A DNA stretch of 64,000 bases from Steroidobacteraceae bacterium (GCA_025451845.1 JANWJS010000009.1:44281-108280), one strand, 5' to 3'; counted from the stretch's first letter, positions 7,583 to 16,617 are shown. Numbers and translations: made by a program. Notes: generated by a model from the letters alone, not told the origin.

Positions 7583-9838
7583 TCAGGGATTGCGAGCGCG
7601 CGGCTCCCCATAAACGATCCCCCGCCCGTCCGTGCCCACATAGACCCGCCCGAAGACTCGCGGATCACCGGCGATGCAGCGGAATCTGCGGCCGTATTGA
7701 TGCGGGCCGTCGTTGATACGTATCCACGAGGAGCCCTCGTCGTCGGAGCGCCAGATCGCGAACGTGTCATCTTTCATGCCCAGAGCGTAGAGCGCGGGAT
7801 AGCGACGGCCAGGCGGTGCCTTGCCGAAACTGAGAGCCGCCACGAAGATGCCGCCGTCCAGCCGCGAGAACGAGCGGCCCGCGTCAATGGAATGGAACAA
7901 TCCCGCGCGCGACACCACCCATAGGTCACCGCCGCGCCCCGGCGTCGCAATGAGCGGCCACTGCCGTTCAGGGGACCTGGGCACATCATTCTGTAAGCTC
8001 GCCGGCAATCCGCGGCTGACGCGTTGACGGAACGTCCTGCCGCCATCCGTGCTCACGTAAAGTGACGATGTGCGCAAGTCGAGCGCATAAAAGGTTTCCG
8101 GTGCCACCCTGTCTGCAATCGGATGTGCTCCGGTCGGAAGGCCCCGCGCTGGCGTCCAGGATCGCCCGCGGTCGAGGGTGACGAGTGGCATTGGCGCCGT
8201 TACCATGAATGCGCGTCCGTCCGCAGAAACGGTTATGGCGGACGTAGCGCCGGAAGGTTTCAGCGGCTGCCAGGATCGCGCCGAATCCAGCGAATACGCT
8301 AGCGTTGGTGCTCCAGGCCCGGCGCCCGGTGCGGGCGCACGTGACGGTGTGCCACTGCGGACGAGCACCCTCGGCTCCGATCCGGCGTAGTCGATCTCGT
8401 CCGTGTTGGCGAATACCGGGTGGGTGAATTGCTCGGTGGGCGAGCGCGAAAGATCCTCATGCGCAAACCCGCTGATATCTCCCAACCCGCTGAGGAGGTG
8501 TGGGCCCTCCGGCGGGCTCACCAATGTGAGGACTGCCGTCTGCTCGATACCGCGAACCCATGGTTTCCAGACGATGCCCTTGCCCTGATCCGCATTGAGC
8601 AGCTGCTGCGTGGCGTAGACCGTCGCGCCAGTCGTGTACGCGACGTGCCCGGAGTCGAACGGATCGATCGCCACGCCCGCCATCCACCAGCCGAAATCCG
8701 CTTCCGGCTCACCCCAGAGGAGGAACGGGCTCGCGGTGACATCACGGCGGCTCAGAGCGCGGAGATTCTGCCAGGTACGGCCGCCGTCCGTCGTCCGCCA
8801 CAGGATATCGCCTGGATGCCAGCGGTTGAGGGTCGCGACCACAAGGGTGCCCGGCCGCTGCGCATCGACGCTGAGGCCCATGTATCCACCGGGCGCGCGA
8901 GGTACTCCTCGTTCGGGTGTGATATCAGTCCAGTGCCCGGAGCGCGTGTCATAACGGAACACACCACCATCGGTCACACCGTTCGGTCCGACTCCGTTGC
9001 TGTAAGTGATATACAGGATGCCCTGCGAGTCGAGCTGGGCATGCACGGGCACTAACGTGCCGCGCGGTTGCCCCGATACGGCCGTCCAGCTGGCCCCGGC
9101 ATCATCGGAACGGTAGAGGTGTTGGGCGGCGGCGTCAGTGACCCCGACGAAGATGCGTCGTGCAGGCTGCCCTCTCCGATCACTCGACGGATCGATCACC
9201 ACGAAACTGATGCCGGTCTCGCCGCGCGCCGCCGCTCGCCAACCCACTCCGTGGATCGGAAAGGAGCTGACACGTGACCACCTCTCGCCGCGATCCGTAC
9301 TGCGCTGCAAGCCGTCGTAGCGTGAGCCGAAATAGAGAAGCGACCGGTCACTCGGATCGAGCGCGAGCCGCTCGCCGACTCCCCGCCCCGGCTCGTTGCC
9401 TCCCATGCGAAACGGCGTCGGGAAGATCTGCCAGGTTTTGCCCCGATCTTGCGAGCGCAGGATGGCGGCAGGCTCGGACGCGTACATCCCCGCCGCCACA
9501 TACACAACGTTCGGATCCACAGGATCCGCGGCGATGCCTTCGATGCCGAAGTAGCTCGACTGCGCGATGCCGTCCTCGAGAGGTATCCACGCCTGGCGGC
9601 GCGCACTCCAGCGGTAGATGCCTCCCATGTCCGTTCGCAAATAGGCAAGTCCGCGCTGCGCGCGGCTGAAGACGATATCGGGCGCAAAGCCTCCGGCGCC
9701 GACCGTGACATTCCGCCAGAGGTAGCTCGGGGTCTTCTGCACGGCCGCAGCGGCAACAACCCCCACCGCCCAGACGCAAGCCGCGATCACTACGGCGAGC
9801 GGGCGCCGCCACCTGGCCAAATTGTCAGTGTGCATCAT
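7583..9838 (-). CDS. Secreted GH74 xyloglucanase (two seven-bladed beta-propellers)
   Basis: A 751-residue protein; residues 8-32 form a signal peptide ('RRPLAVVIAACVWAVGVVAAAAV'). The mature part begins 'YLWRNVTVGAGGFAPDIVF', followed by 'YLRTDMGGIYRW', matching the GH74 motif with one catalytic Asp. The second conserved Asp lies in 'LLSGLGDISGFAHEDL', at the start of the second propeller. Many 'DRGKTWQ/DDAGASWT' Asp-box repeats are spread through the chain. GH74 enzymes cut the beta-1,4-glucan backbone of xyloglucan. The start at the paired ATGs fits GGAG eight bases upstream; the frame stays open farther upstream but without a better start. Works plausibly with the GH3 enzyme on plant cell wall glucan. 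Confidence 0.88.
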   Translation of the reverse strand: MMHTDNLARWRRPLAVVIAACVWAVGVVAAAAVQKTPSYLWRNVTVGAGGFAPDIVFSRAQRGLAYLRTDMGGIYRWSARRQAWIPLEDGIAQSSYFGIEGIAADPVDPNVVYVAAGMYASEPAAILRSQDRGKTWQIFPTPFRMGGNEPGRGVGERLALDPSDRSLLYFGSRYDGLQRSTDRGERWSRVSSFPIHGVGWRAAARGETGISFVVIDPSSDRRGQPARRIFVGVTDAAAQHLYRSDDAGASWTAVSGQPRGTLVPVHAQLDSQGILYITYSNGVGPNGVTDGGVFRYDTRSGHWTDITPERGVPRAPGGYMGLSVDAQRPGTLVVATLNRWHPGDILWRTTDGGRTWQNLRALSRRDVTASPFLLWGEPEADFGWWMAGVAIDPFDSGHVAYTTGATVYATQQLLNADQGKGIVWKPWVRGIEQTAVLTLVSPPEGPHLLSGLGDISGFAHEDLSRSPTEQFTHPVFANTDEIDYAGSEPRVLVRSGTPSRAPAPGAGPGAPTLAYSLDSARSWQPLKPSGATSAITVSADGRAFMVTAPMPLVTLDRGRSWTPARGLPTGAHPIADRVAPETFYALDLRTSSLYVSTDGGRTFRQRVSRGLPASLQNDVPRSPERQWPLIATPGRGGDLWVVSRAGLFHSIDAGRSFSRLDGGIFVAALSFGKAPPGRRYPALYALGMKDDTFAIWRSDDEGSSWIRINDGPHQYGRRFRCIAGDPRVFGRVYVGTDGRGIVYGEPRARNP

Positions 9839-9964
9839 CGCATTTGCTCCAGCCGACATAGGCGCGGCCCGCAAATTTACACGAACGCAGAGGCTATTGC
9901 GGCTGCCTGGCGAGCCGCCGATGGCTACCTTGGCCTCGCCGGCGCCCTTCCATTTCCAACCCGC

Positions 9965-9989
9965 TTGACATAGTGAATATAATTCACTA
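9965..9989. promoter_or_regulatory. AT-rich palindrome with TTGACA, possible old toxin/antitoxin-type promoter
   Basis: TTGACA (9965-9970) is directly followed by TAGTGAAT-ATA-ATTCACTA (9971-9989), a perfect 8-bp inverted repeat around 3 bases, in otherwise GC-rich DNA. TATAAT occurs inside at 9978-9983 but is too close to TTGACA to be its -10. It lies just before the DUF4160 remnant and DUF2442 gene on one side and 127 bp before the GH74 gene on the other, and could be an operator for either. Confidence 0.4.
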
Positions 9990-9990
9990 G

Positions 9991-10152
9991 CCTCATCCAG
10001 ATAGCGCGGCGGTTGTCGCGCTAGATACCCTCGAGGTGCTGAGTGGTTGGGTCGCTGTGAGCATCCTGACCGAGGCACGCGACTGGGCGAGCAGTCCTTC
10101 AGCGAAGATCGCCGCCGAATGGCTGCGGCTGAATCCGGAGAAGCGGCGGTGA
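9991..10152 (+). pseudogene. 5'-truncated DUF4160 gene remnant
   Basis: The frame reading 'VVALDTLEVLSG...ILTEARDWASS...AAEWLRLNP' ends in TGA at 10150-10152 and resembles the C-terminal half of DUF4160 proteins, which are normally encoded just upstream of DUF2442. The N-terminal part with the 'HNPPHFHA'-like motif is missing: an in-frame stop lies at 9988-9990 and no ATG follows. The stop overlaps the DUF2442 start (GTGA), the usual coupled layout. Most likely a deletion removed the 5' half. The match is by motif only. Confidence 0.45.
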
Positions 10153-10637
10153 AACTCAAACTCGTGCGCGTCTCGGCGCAGCCGCCGGGCCGCCTGCGGC
10201 TCGAATGGGCAAACGGCAACCAGAGCGACGTCGACCTCGGTGAATATCTGAAATCGACCGGTCACGAGCGATTACGCGATCCGATACTCTTTGCTCGAGC
10301 TCAGGTGGAAGAATGGGGTCACGGTGTCGAGTGGCCCGACGCGGACATCGGGATTCCCGCCGACGCGCTCTACCGTCTGTCGAAGGAGCAGTCGGGCGCT
10401 GCCTTTCCCACAGCCGACTTCAACGCCTGGATGAAGCGCAATGCACTGTCTCTCACAGGTGCCGCCACGGCGCTGCATCTGACGCGCCGCACGATCATCT
10501 ATTACAGCACGGGCGCAAAGCCGATCCCCCCGTATATCGGTCTCGCTTGCAAGGGCTGGGAAGTCACCCGTCGACCGCGCGCCAATGCGGCGCGCGCTGG
10601 AAGACCGCACGCTGTGCGTCGCAGCCGTACACGCTAA
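10149..10637 (+). CDS. DUF2442-family protein with C-terminal helix-turn-helix
   Basis: A 162-residue protein. Residues 1-60 ('KLVRVSAQPPGRLRLEWANG', 'DVDLGEYLK') match DUF2442, a small domain usually paired with DUF4160 in presumed toxin-antitoxin-like or regulatory modules. The middle, 'FNAWMKRNALSLTGAATALH' with 'LTRRTIIYYSTGAKPIP', looks like an XRE-like DNA-binding unit. The GTG at 10149 overlaps the stop of the DUF4160 remnant and has GGAGAA upstream, so the start is firm. Because the partner is broken, this may be an orphan antitoxin-like regulator. The AT-rich palindrome at 9971-9989 is a candidate site for it. The KirBac gene follows after 9 bp. Confidence 0.65.
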   Translation: MKLKLVRVSAQPPGRLRLEWANGNQSDVDLGEYLKSTGHERLRDPILFARAQVEEWGHGVEWPDADIGIPADALYRLSKEQSGAAFPTADFNAWMKRNALSLTGAATALHLTRRTIIYYSTGAKPIPPYIGLACKGWEVTRRPRANAARAGRPHAVRRSRTR

Positions 10638-10646
10638 AATCCGCCC

Positions 10647-11576
10647 GTGGCTATCCGACGCGCCTCCCTCTACCGCACCCTGCCCACCGGCCGGCAGATC
10701 GTGACCTACGGCCTGCCCCGCCGCCCCTGGCAGGACCTCTACCACCTCTTCATGACCATGAGCTGGCCGCGGCTCTTTGCGACCTACGGCAGCGTCTTCG
10801 CCCTTTTCAATCTCGTTTTCGCCGGGCTCTATTATTTTCAGGCCGGCGACGTTGCCAATCTCAATCCTGGCGGCTACTGGGGCCGGTTCTTCTTCAGCGT
10901 CGAGACACTGGCGACCGTCGGTTACGGCGACATGCATCCGCAGACGGTCTACGCGCACGTGATCGCCTCGGTCGAGATTTTCTTCGGCTTGATGGGCGTG
11001 GCGCTGATCACCGGGATGATGTTCGCCCGCTTCTCACGCCCGACGGCGCGTATCCTCTTTGCCCGGCACGCCGTGGTCCGGCATTTCGACGGCCGTCCGA
11101 CGCTCATGCTGCGCGCCGCCAACGAGCGGCAGAACGTCATCATGGAGGCCATGGCGCAACTGCGCCTGATTCGTGACGAGCACACGGTCGAAGGCTCCCG
11201 CATCCGGCGCATCTACGATCTGCCGCTGCGGCGCAGTGAGCAGCCGATGTTCGTTTTCGGCTGGACGCTCCTGCACGTCATCGACGAGGCCAGCCCCTTG
11301 TATGGCGCGACCGCTGAGAGCTTCGCCTCCGCGAAGGCGTATCTCCTGCTCACGATCGGCGGGACCGACGAGACAACAGGCCAGACGCTGATGTCGCGTC
11401 AGGAGTACGTCCCCGCGACGGTCCACTGGAATCACGCCTTTGTGGACATCTTCACCTCAGGCGAGGACGGTATCGATCGCTTCGACTACGCGAGATTCCA
11501 CGATGTCGCGCCACTCGAGGAGCAGGAGCCGATCGACACAGCGCAGCCGGGCGGCCCGCAGGCTGTGAGCCATTAG
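10647..11576 (+). CDS. Inward-rectifier potassium channel (KirBac type)
   Basis: A 309-residue inner-membrane channel. It has an N-terminal slide helix region ('PWQDLYHLFMTMSWPRLF'), a first membrane helix around residues 45-68, pore helix and selectivity filter 'ETLATVGYGDMHP' near residues 88-100, a second membrane helix ('IASVEIFFGLMGVALITGMM'), and the cytoplasmic Kir beta-sandwich ('FARFSRPTARILFARHAVV', 'TLLHVIDEASPLYG', 'VHWNHAFVDIF'). Length and order match KirBac channels. The start is GTG 10647, 9 bp after the DUF2442 stop; a good ribosome binding site is not evident, so translation may be coupled. Physiological role is inferred from the family only. Confidence 0.92.
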   Translation: MAIRRASLYRTLPTGRQIVTYGLPRRPWQDLYHLFMTMSWPRLFATYGSVFALFNLVFAGLYYFQAGDVANLNPGGYWGRFFFSVETLATVGYGDMHPQTVYAHVIASVEIFFGLMGVALITGMMFARFSRPTARILFARHAVVRHFDGRPTLMLRAANERQNVIMEAMAQLRLIRDEHTVEGSRIRRIYDLPLRRSEQPMFVFGWTLLHVIDEASPLYGATAESFASAKAYLLLTIGGTDETTGQTLMSRQEYVPATVHWNHAFVDIFTSGEDGIDRFDYARFHDVAPLEEQEPIDTAQPGGPQAVSH

Positions 11577-11615
11577 AAAAATGCGCCGAGGCGCCCCGGC
11601 GGCATCGCAGCGGAC

Positions 11616-12764
11616 TTATTCCGCATCCCAGTCGAGATTCGCGGTCGTCTCCTTCACGAGGAAATCGACTACGGCCTGCAGGGCTTCCCGCCCGCTCGCG
11701 CCCGCGGCGCGCGCCGCCTCGTAGATCTTGATCTGCCGGTGCGCGCTGGTCCCGCGCTGCAGCAGCGTCTCGAGATGCTCGAGCTCGCGCAGGCATCCCA
11801 GCTCGGCGGCGTCCTCCCGCGTCAGGGCGATCAGCTCGGCGACGAGCTGCGGAAAGGCGACGAGTTCCCCGCGCGCGAGGTCCAGCAGCTCTCCATCGAC
11901 GCTGTAGCGCATGGCGCGCCAGCGATTCTCGGCAATCAGCATGTTGGGATAGATGCGCCAGCTGCGGTTCTGCCGCTTGAGCCGATAGAGCCGCCGTGCG
12001 AGCGACACGATGAGCGCCGCGAGGCACGCCGCATCCTCGATGCTGGTGCAGCTGTCCATGACCCGCACTTCGAGCGCCGGGAAGTGCGGGTTCGGGCGCA
12101 GGTCCCACCACATCTTGCTCGCATCCTCGATCACTCCGTTGCGGATGAGCATGTCGAGATTGCGCCGCAGCTCCGCGTGGCTCGCGAACCGCTCCGGTAG
12201 GCCGGTGCGCGGCAGAGAGTTGAAGAGCGTCATCCGAAACGACATCAGCCCCGTGCGCTCACCTTCCCAGAAGGGCGATGAGCACGAGAGCGCGAGCAGG
12301 TGCGGTACGAAGTACGACAGCTGGTTCATCAGATCGACGCGCAGGTCATCGTCGTCGATCCCCACGTGCACGTGCATCCCGCACACCATGAGGCGCCGCG
12401 CCGCCCCTTGCATCTCGTTGGCGAGCGCGAAGAACTGCTCGTGCTCCGTCGTGATCTGGCGGGTCGACTTGGCGAATGGGTGCGTGGAGGCCGCGATCGG
12501 CGCGCGCCCAAACCGCCCGGCCACCTCCGCGAGGAGGGTGCGTAACCGCGCGAGATCCGCCTTGGCCTCGGCAACGGACCGGCAGGGGCGCGTGCTCGCC
12601 TCGAGCTGACTGCGCAGGAACCGTGGATTCAGCTGCCCGCCCGAGCGGCGGGTGCACTCCTCGAGGAGGGGTGGCGGCGGGTTCTCGTCGACATCGCGCG
12701 ATTCGCGCTTGACGAGCAGGTATTCTTCTTCGATGCCGACCGAGAAGGGCGGTTCAGAGCTCAT
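11616..12764 (-). CDS. YbdK-type carboxylate-amine ligase (GCS2 family)
   Basis: A 382-residue protein starting 'MSSEPPFSVGIEEEYLLV', the hallmark acidic motif of glutamate-cysteine ligase family 2. Other marks are 'SQLEASTRPC', 'CGMHVHVGIDDDDLRVDLMN' with metal- and substrate-binding residues, 'WWDLRPNPHFPALEVRVMD' and 'ENRWRAMRYSVDGELLDL'. E. coli YbdK has weak glutamate-cysteine ligase activity and its true substrate is uncertain, so the reaction here is left open. GGGAG eight bases before the ATG supports the start. It is the last gene of the minus-strand run that holds the GGDEF/EAL gene, with 93 bp between them. Confidence 0.88.
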   Translation of the reverse strand: MSSEPPFSVGIEEEYLLVKRESRDVDENPPPPLLEECTRRSGGQLNPRFLRSQLEASTRPCRSVAEAKADLARLRTLLAEVAGRFGRAPIAASTHPFAKSTRQITTEHEQFFALANEMQGAARRLMVCGMHVHVGIDDDDLRVDLMNQLSYFVPHLLALSCSSPFWEGERTGLMSFRMTLFNSLPRTGLPERFASHAELRRNLDMLIRNGVIEDASKMWWDLRPNPHFPALEVRVMDSCTSIEDAACLAALIVSLARRLYRLKRQNRSWRIYPNMLIAENRWRAMRYSVDGELLDLARGELVAFPQLVAELIALTREDAAELGCLRELEHLETLLQRGTSAHRQIKIYEAARAAGASGREALQAVVDFLVKETTANLDWDAE

Positions 12765-12857
12765 CACACTACGCTCCCGGGTAAGCCCCCAAGGCAAGTG
12801 TACAGGTTGCGGCCCCGGCGGGTAGATCGCGCAGGACGCCCGCGGTCAGCTCCCTGG

Positions 12858-15788
12858 CTAAAGGGACAACCTCTCGATCGGCTCCGGCCGCGCCAGGAAG
12901 AAGCCCTGCGCGTAATCGACTCCGATGCGATTGAGCTCATCGAGCACCGCCTGCGACTCGACACATTCCGCCACCGTCTCGATGCCGAGCGCCTTGCCCA
13001 CCTTGCAGATGGCTTCCACCATGCTGCGGTCCACCGCGTCATCGGCGACGTGGCTGATGAACTGGCCGTCGATCTTCAGGTAATCCACCGGCAGAGTCTT
13101 GAGGTACATGAAGGAGGAAAGACCGGTGCCGAAGTCATCCAGCGCGAATTTGCAGCCGCGCGCCTTGAGCTCGCGCATGACAAAGGTCGCATTGGACAGG
13201 TTGGTGACCGCGGCGGTCTCGGTGATCTCGAAGCAGAGCGCCTGCGCCAGGGTCGCATCGCCCACCTGCTGCAGCACGAAGTCGATGAACGACTGCTCGT
13301 TGAGCGAAGTGCCGGAGAGGTTGACCGCGAGCAGCGGCAACTGCGTTCCGGACTGCTCACGCGCTTGGCGCGTGCCGGCGTTCGCCGCCTGCAGCAGCTC
13401 CGAGCGGCGAGCCCATCCCTTCAGCCGCTCGATGGCCCGCTGCACGACCCAGCTGTCGATCACCGACATGACATTGTAGCGCTCCGCCGCGGGGATGAAC
13501 TCGCCTGGGGACACCAGGCGCCCATCATCGTCCCGCAACCGCACCGTCAACTCGTGGAACGCCGTGGCGCCGCTGCGCGCGATCGGCCGGATCGGTTGGA
13601 AGAAGAGCTCCAGCCGGTTCTCCTCGGCAGCGCGCGTGACCCGCGCGACCCAGTGCATCTCGCGATGGCGCGGGTGGGAAATCCCATCCGCCTCATAGAG
13701 GTGTACGCGGTTGCGGCCCTCGTCCTTCGCCGCGTAGCACGCGATGTCGGCTGCGCTCATCACGTTCGCGACGCTCTCCGTCTCCGCCGTGATCTGAACG
13801 ACGCCAACGCTTGCACCCACGGAAAGCGTCGAGGCTCCCCAGACGAAACGGTAGTCTCGGATGGCCTGTCGCACACCCTCTGCGATCCGCGTCGACTGCT
13901 CCACGGTGCAACCTTCGAGCAGCACCCCAAACTCATCGCCGCCGAGCCGCGCGATCGTATCGGACGCGCGCACGCGCGCCTGCAGCAGGCCGGTGACGTC
14001 CCGCAGCAGTCTGTCGCCGGCCTGGTGTCCACAGGTGTCGTTCACGACTTTGAACTGATCCAGATCGATGTAGAGGAGCGCGTACGTGCCCTCGCCCCGC
14101 TGCGCGCTCAACACGGCCCCGTGCAGGCGGTTGTCGAACTCGCGCCGATTGATGAGGCCGGTCAGCGCATCGTGGCTCGCCTGGTAGGAAAGCGCCCGCT
14201 TCAGGCGCCGCTCCTTCGTCACATCGTGGAACACGATGACAGCGCCGATCACCCTTCCCTGGCGATCGCAGATGGGCGCCGCGGACTCCTGGATGGCCAC
14301 TTCGCTGCCGGAGCGGGTGACGAGTACGGAGTGGTCGGCCGGCGCGCTGGCCTCACCGCCGCCCAGCACGCACAGCAACGGATCGTCGAGCGGCTCGCGG
14401 GTGATCTCGTTGACGAGGCGCAGCACCTCGCCGATGGGGCGGCCCCGTGCCTCCTCGAGCGTCCAGGCAGTTAGGCTCTCGGCGACAGGGTTGATGTACT
14501 CGATGCGCCCGTCGGCGTCAGTGCTGATAACCGCATCACCGATCGATTGGAGGGTCACTTGGGCACGCTCCTTCTCGGCGAATACGGCCTGCTCGGCGCG
14601 CTTGCGCTCGGTGATGTCGGCAATCGTGCCCTCGTAGTGCGTGATGCGCTGGGCCGCATCGCGTACCGCGCGCGCATTCTCGAGAATGACGACCTGCTCA
14701 CCATCGCGCCGGCGCATCAAGAACTCCGCGCTTCGGATCTCCCCCTCCGACTCGACCTGCCGGATGAACTCAGCGCGGTCTGGCGGATTCCAGTAGAGCG
14801 TTGCAACGCTTGGCAGCGCGTACAGTTCCTCCGCGCTGCCGTAGCCCAAGATGGCGACAAAAGCCGGGTTGACCGACCGCAGCCGCCCGTCCCGGCTGCT
14901 CTGGTATACCCCCTCGATGATGGTCTCGAACAGCCCGCGGTACTTCGCTTCGCTCGCGCGCAGCGCCTCCTCGGCCAGGCGGCGGGCAATCGCGATGCCG
15001 GCGAGCTGTGCGGCATGGCTCATGATGCGCAGCTCGCGCTGGCCCGGCAGCCCCGAGGTCGAATGGTACACCCCGAGTGCGCCCAGCAACTTGCCGTCGG
15101 TCGCCTTGATGGGCGTCGACCAGGCGGCATTGAGCCCGCCCTCGAGCGCGTGCTCGCGCGGTCCCTCCCAGAAGGGATCCGTGCGGATGTCGGCCACCAG
15201 CACCTGCCGCCCGAGGTAGACCGAAGCGGCGCAGGACCCGTTACGGATATCAACCGCGCACCGCTCCAGTGACGCGTGCAGCTTCCGCGGCAGCCGCGGT
15301 GCGACAAGGTAGGAGAAAGCGTGACCGTCCGCCGCCAGTACCGCGATGGAGGAGACCGTGCCGGCGCCCACCGACTCGATGAAGCCTGTGACCGACGCCA
15401 GGATCTCGGCCAGCGGCGCCGGCCCGTTGAGCTGCTCGAGCACGGCGCGCGCGGCGACTGCGACGCGCTCGGTGATTTCCGATTCCCTGGCGCGATGGGC
15501 CAGCTCCGCAGCCTCGTCCGCCATGAGGCGCATCGACTGCACGATGCCGCGCCGCTCCGCGTCCGTCGAATCGCATTGCACGCTCATGAGCTGCAGCAGC
15601 AGCCCGACATCCGGCACGTCCGCTCCTGACCTGAGCACCGCCTCTTTCAGCATGGTGCGCACCTGCGGATGCAGGTCATTCGGTCCGGGCAACGCGAATC
15701 CGGGCTCCGCGCGAATCAGCGTCGTCGTTCCCGTACTGGTATTCGACGCATCCTCAGGCGGCTGTAGGACTATCTGCGGCGTTGGCAT
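12858..15788 (-). CDS. GAF-PAS-PAS-GGDEF-EAL cyclic-di-GMP enzyme
   Basis: A 976-residue soluble protein with no membrane helices. A GAF domain (about 130-270, 'STPIKATDGKLLGALGVYHS') is followed by a PAS/PAC unit (about 280-400, ending 'GTIADITERKRAEQ') and a second PAS (about 410-525, 'VIVFHDVTKERR'). The GGDEF domain has an intact 'RLGGDEFGVLLEG' near residue 616 and, five residues before GGDEF, 'RASD', an RxxD product-inhibition site. The EAL domain (about 720-970) has 'HELTVRL' in place of the EALxRW signature but keeps 'VNLSG', 'FEITETA', 'DDFGTGLSS', 'KIDG' and 'AQGFF'. So it may make and break c-di-GMP. It follows a lipoprotein gene by 4 bp, suggesting a signalling pair. Confidence 0.92.
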   Translation of the reverse strand: MPTPQIVLQPPEDASNTSTGTTTLIRAEPGFALPGPNDLHPQVRTMLKEAVLRSGADVPDVGLLLQLMSVQCDSTDAERRGIVQSMRLMADEAAELAHRARESEITERVAVAARAVLEQLNGPAPLAEILASVTGFIESVGAGTVSSIAVLAADGHAFSYLVAPRLPRKLHASLERCAVDIRNGSCAASVYLGRQVLVADIRTDPFWEGPREHALEGGLNAAWSTPIKATDGKLLGALGVYHSTSGLPGQRELRIMSHAAQLAGIAIARRLAEEALRASEAKYRGLFETIIEGVYQSSRDGRLRSVNPAFVAILGYGSAEELYALPSVATLYWNPPDRAEFIRQVESEGEIRSAEFLMRRRDGEQVVILENARAVRDAAQRITHYEGTIADITERKRAEQAVFAEKERAQVTLQSIGDAVISTDADGRIEYINPVAESLTAWTLEEARGRPIGEVLRLVNEITREPLDDPLLCVLGGGEASAPADHSVLVTRSGSEVAIQESAAPICDRQGRVIGAVIVFHDVTKERRLKRALSYQASHDALTGLINRREFDNRLHGAVLSAQRGEGTYALLYIDLDQFKVVNDTCGHQAGDRLLRDVTGLLQARVRASDTIARLGGDEFGVLLEGCTVEQSTRIAEGVRQAIRDYRFVWGASTLSVGASVGVVQITAETESVANVMSAADIACYAAKDEGRNRVHLYEADGISHPRHREMHWVARVTRAAEENRLELFFQPIRPIARSGATAFHELTVRLRDDDGRLVSPGEFIPAAERYNVMSVIDSWVVQRAIERLKGWARRSELLQAANAGTRQAREQSGTQLPLLAVNLSGTSLNEQSFIDFVLQQVGDATLAQALCFEITETAAVTNLSNATFVMRELKARGCKFALDDFGTGLSSFMYLKTLPVDYLKIDGQFISHVADDAVDRSMVEAICKVGKALGIETVAECVESQAVLDELNRIGVDYAQGFFLARPEPIERLSL

Positions 15789-15792
15789 AGGG

Positions 15793-16401
15793 TTATGGCT
15801 GGCTCGCCGCCGACTGGGCCGGCCCCTCCCCGGCGATGACCGGGATCGTGAAGGGCCACACCACCGAGTCGCCGGAGGAGGACACCACGGCCACGGCGGC
15901 AGTCAGGGTGAAGAGGCCCGCCTTGACGGGCCGAACGGTCACCGATCCAAAGATCGGCACCCCGCTCGCCGGCTTGATGGCCGCGAGCAGGGGACCGTGA
16001 CTCACGACTTCCAGCCCGTTGAGGGCGCCGAAGGCGAGGCGGATGCTCTCGAGTCCCCCGACCTGCGGGACGATGGCGTAGTCGACCTCGTCGTCCCGGC
16101 TGACTTGCGGGCGGTCGCGGATGGAGAAGCGGAGCTCGAACGGTGGCTGGGCGCCGCTGGGGCCGACGGCCTCGACCATGCCTGCCAGGGCCTTGGCGGT
16201 CGGATCCACCATCGGTTGCGCGTGCGCCTGGGATGGGGAATGCGCTCGGGCAGGTTGTGAGCCGCCGAAATAGCCGCAAGCGCTCAGAAGGCCCGCCAGG
16301 GCGGCCAGCGCCCCCCAGCGCAGGCCGGAAACTAGTCGGCCCGACCTCGGCCTCGTCCCCGCCGACGCAGGGACCGACACGCGCCAGGCGCGCATCGTCA
16401 T
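15793..16401 (-). CDS. Lipoprotein of unknown function, upstream partner of GGDEF/EAL gene
   Basis: A 202-residue protein with a basic N-terminus, a hydrophobic stretch and lipobox 'LLSACGYFGG' around residue 41, so probably lipid-anchored. After a linker rich in Pro, Ser, His and Gln, the rest ('LRFSIRDRPQVSRDDEVDYA', 'ALNGLEVVSHGPLLAA') is mostly beta-strand with no family I recognise. The ATG at 16401 has GGGAG seven bases upstream. The stop is 4 bp from the start of the GAF-PAS-GGDEF-EAL gene, so the two are almost certainly co-transcribed. An envelope sensor feeding c-di-GMP turnover is one guess, but the enzyme looks cytoplasmic. Confidence 0.7.
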   Translation of the reverse strand: MTMRAWRVSVPASAGTRPRSGRLVSGLRWGALAALAGLLSACGYFGGSQPARAHSPSQAHAQPMVDPTAKALAGMVEAVGPSGAQPPFELRFSIRDRPQVSRDDEVDYAIVPQVGGLESIRLAFGALNGLEVVSHGPLLAAIKPASGVPIFGSVTVRPVKAGLFTLTAAVAVVSSSGDSVVWPFTIPVIAGEGPAQSAASQP

Positions 16402-16497
16402 GAACCGCTCCCGACGATTCGTTATTCTTCGCATCCGCTTAGATTCCGCGCAAAAAAGCGTCAGACCGGGCCTTTATTCGGCGCATCCATACGCCTC

Positions 16498-16524
16498 GGC
16501 CCTGCGGGCCCGTCCGGCAGGGCC
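16498..16524. repeat. GC-rich inverted repeat between srkA and the lipoprotein gene
   Basis: GGCCCTGC (16498-16505) and GCAGGGCC (16517-16524) form a perfect 8-bp stem, extendable by one flanking C-G pair, around an 11-base loop. No T-run follows on the minus strand. Together with the A/T-rich hairpin at 16532-16555 it may form a terminator region between the two minus-strand genes. Confidence 0.45.
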
Positions 16525-16531
16525 GGGCGCC

Positions 16532-16555
16532 AAAAATCCGCTCCCCTGGATTTTT
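16532..16555 (-). terminator. Candidate terminator downstream of srkA
   Basis: AAAAATCC (16532-16539) and GGATTTTT (16548-16555) form a perfect 8-bp stem with an 8-base loop, about 60 bp after the srkA stop. The T-tract lies in the 3' arm, as in bidirectional A-tract/T-tract terminators; the GC core is only 2 bp, so strength is uncertain. Confidence 0.45.
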
Positions 16556-16617
16556 TGACAATAGCGCGGCGCGGGGGGAGCCCGCACGTAAATCGGTGAG
16601 TTTTCGTGACTGCACGC

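Noticed and set aside
13000..13360. Complete loss of phosphodiesterase function in the EAL domain because of the ELT signature
   Set aside because: The Glu of EAL and the other catalytic motifs (VNLSG, EITET, DDFGTG, KIDG) are still present, so inactivity cannot be concluded.
16559..16617. Extra coding sequence between srkA and the terminator-like hairpins
   Set aside because: Short, with no start plus ribosome binding site on either strand.
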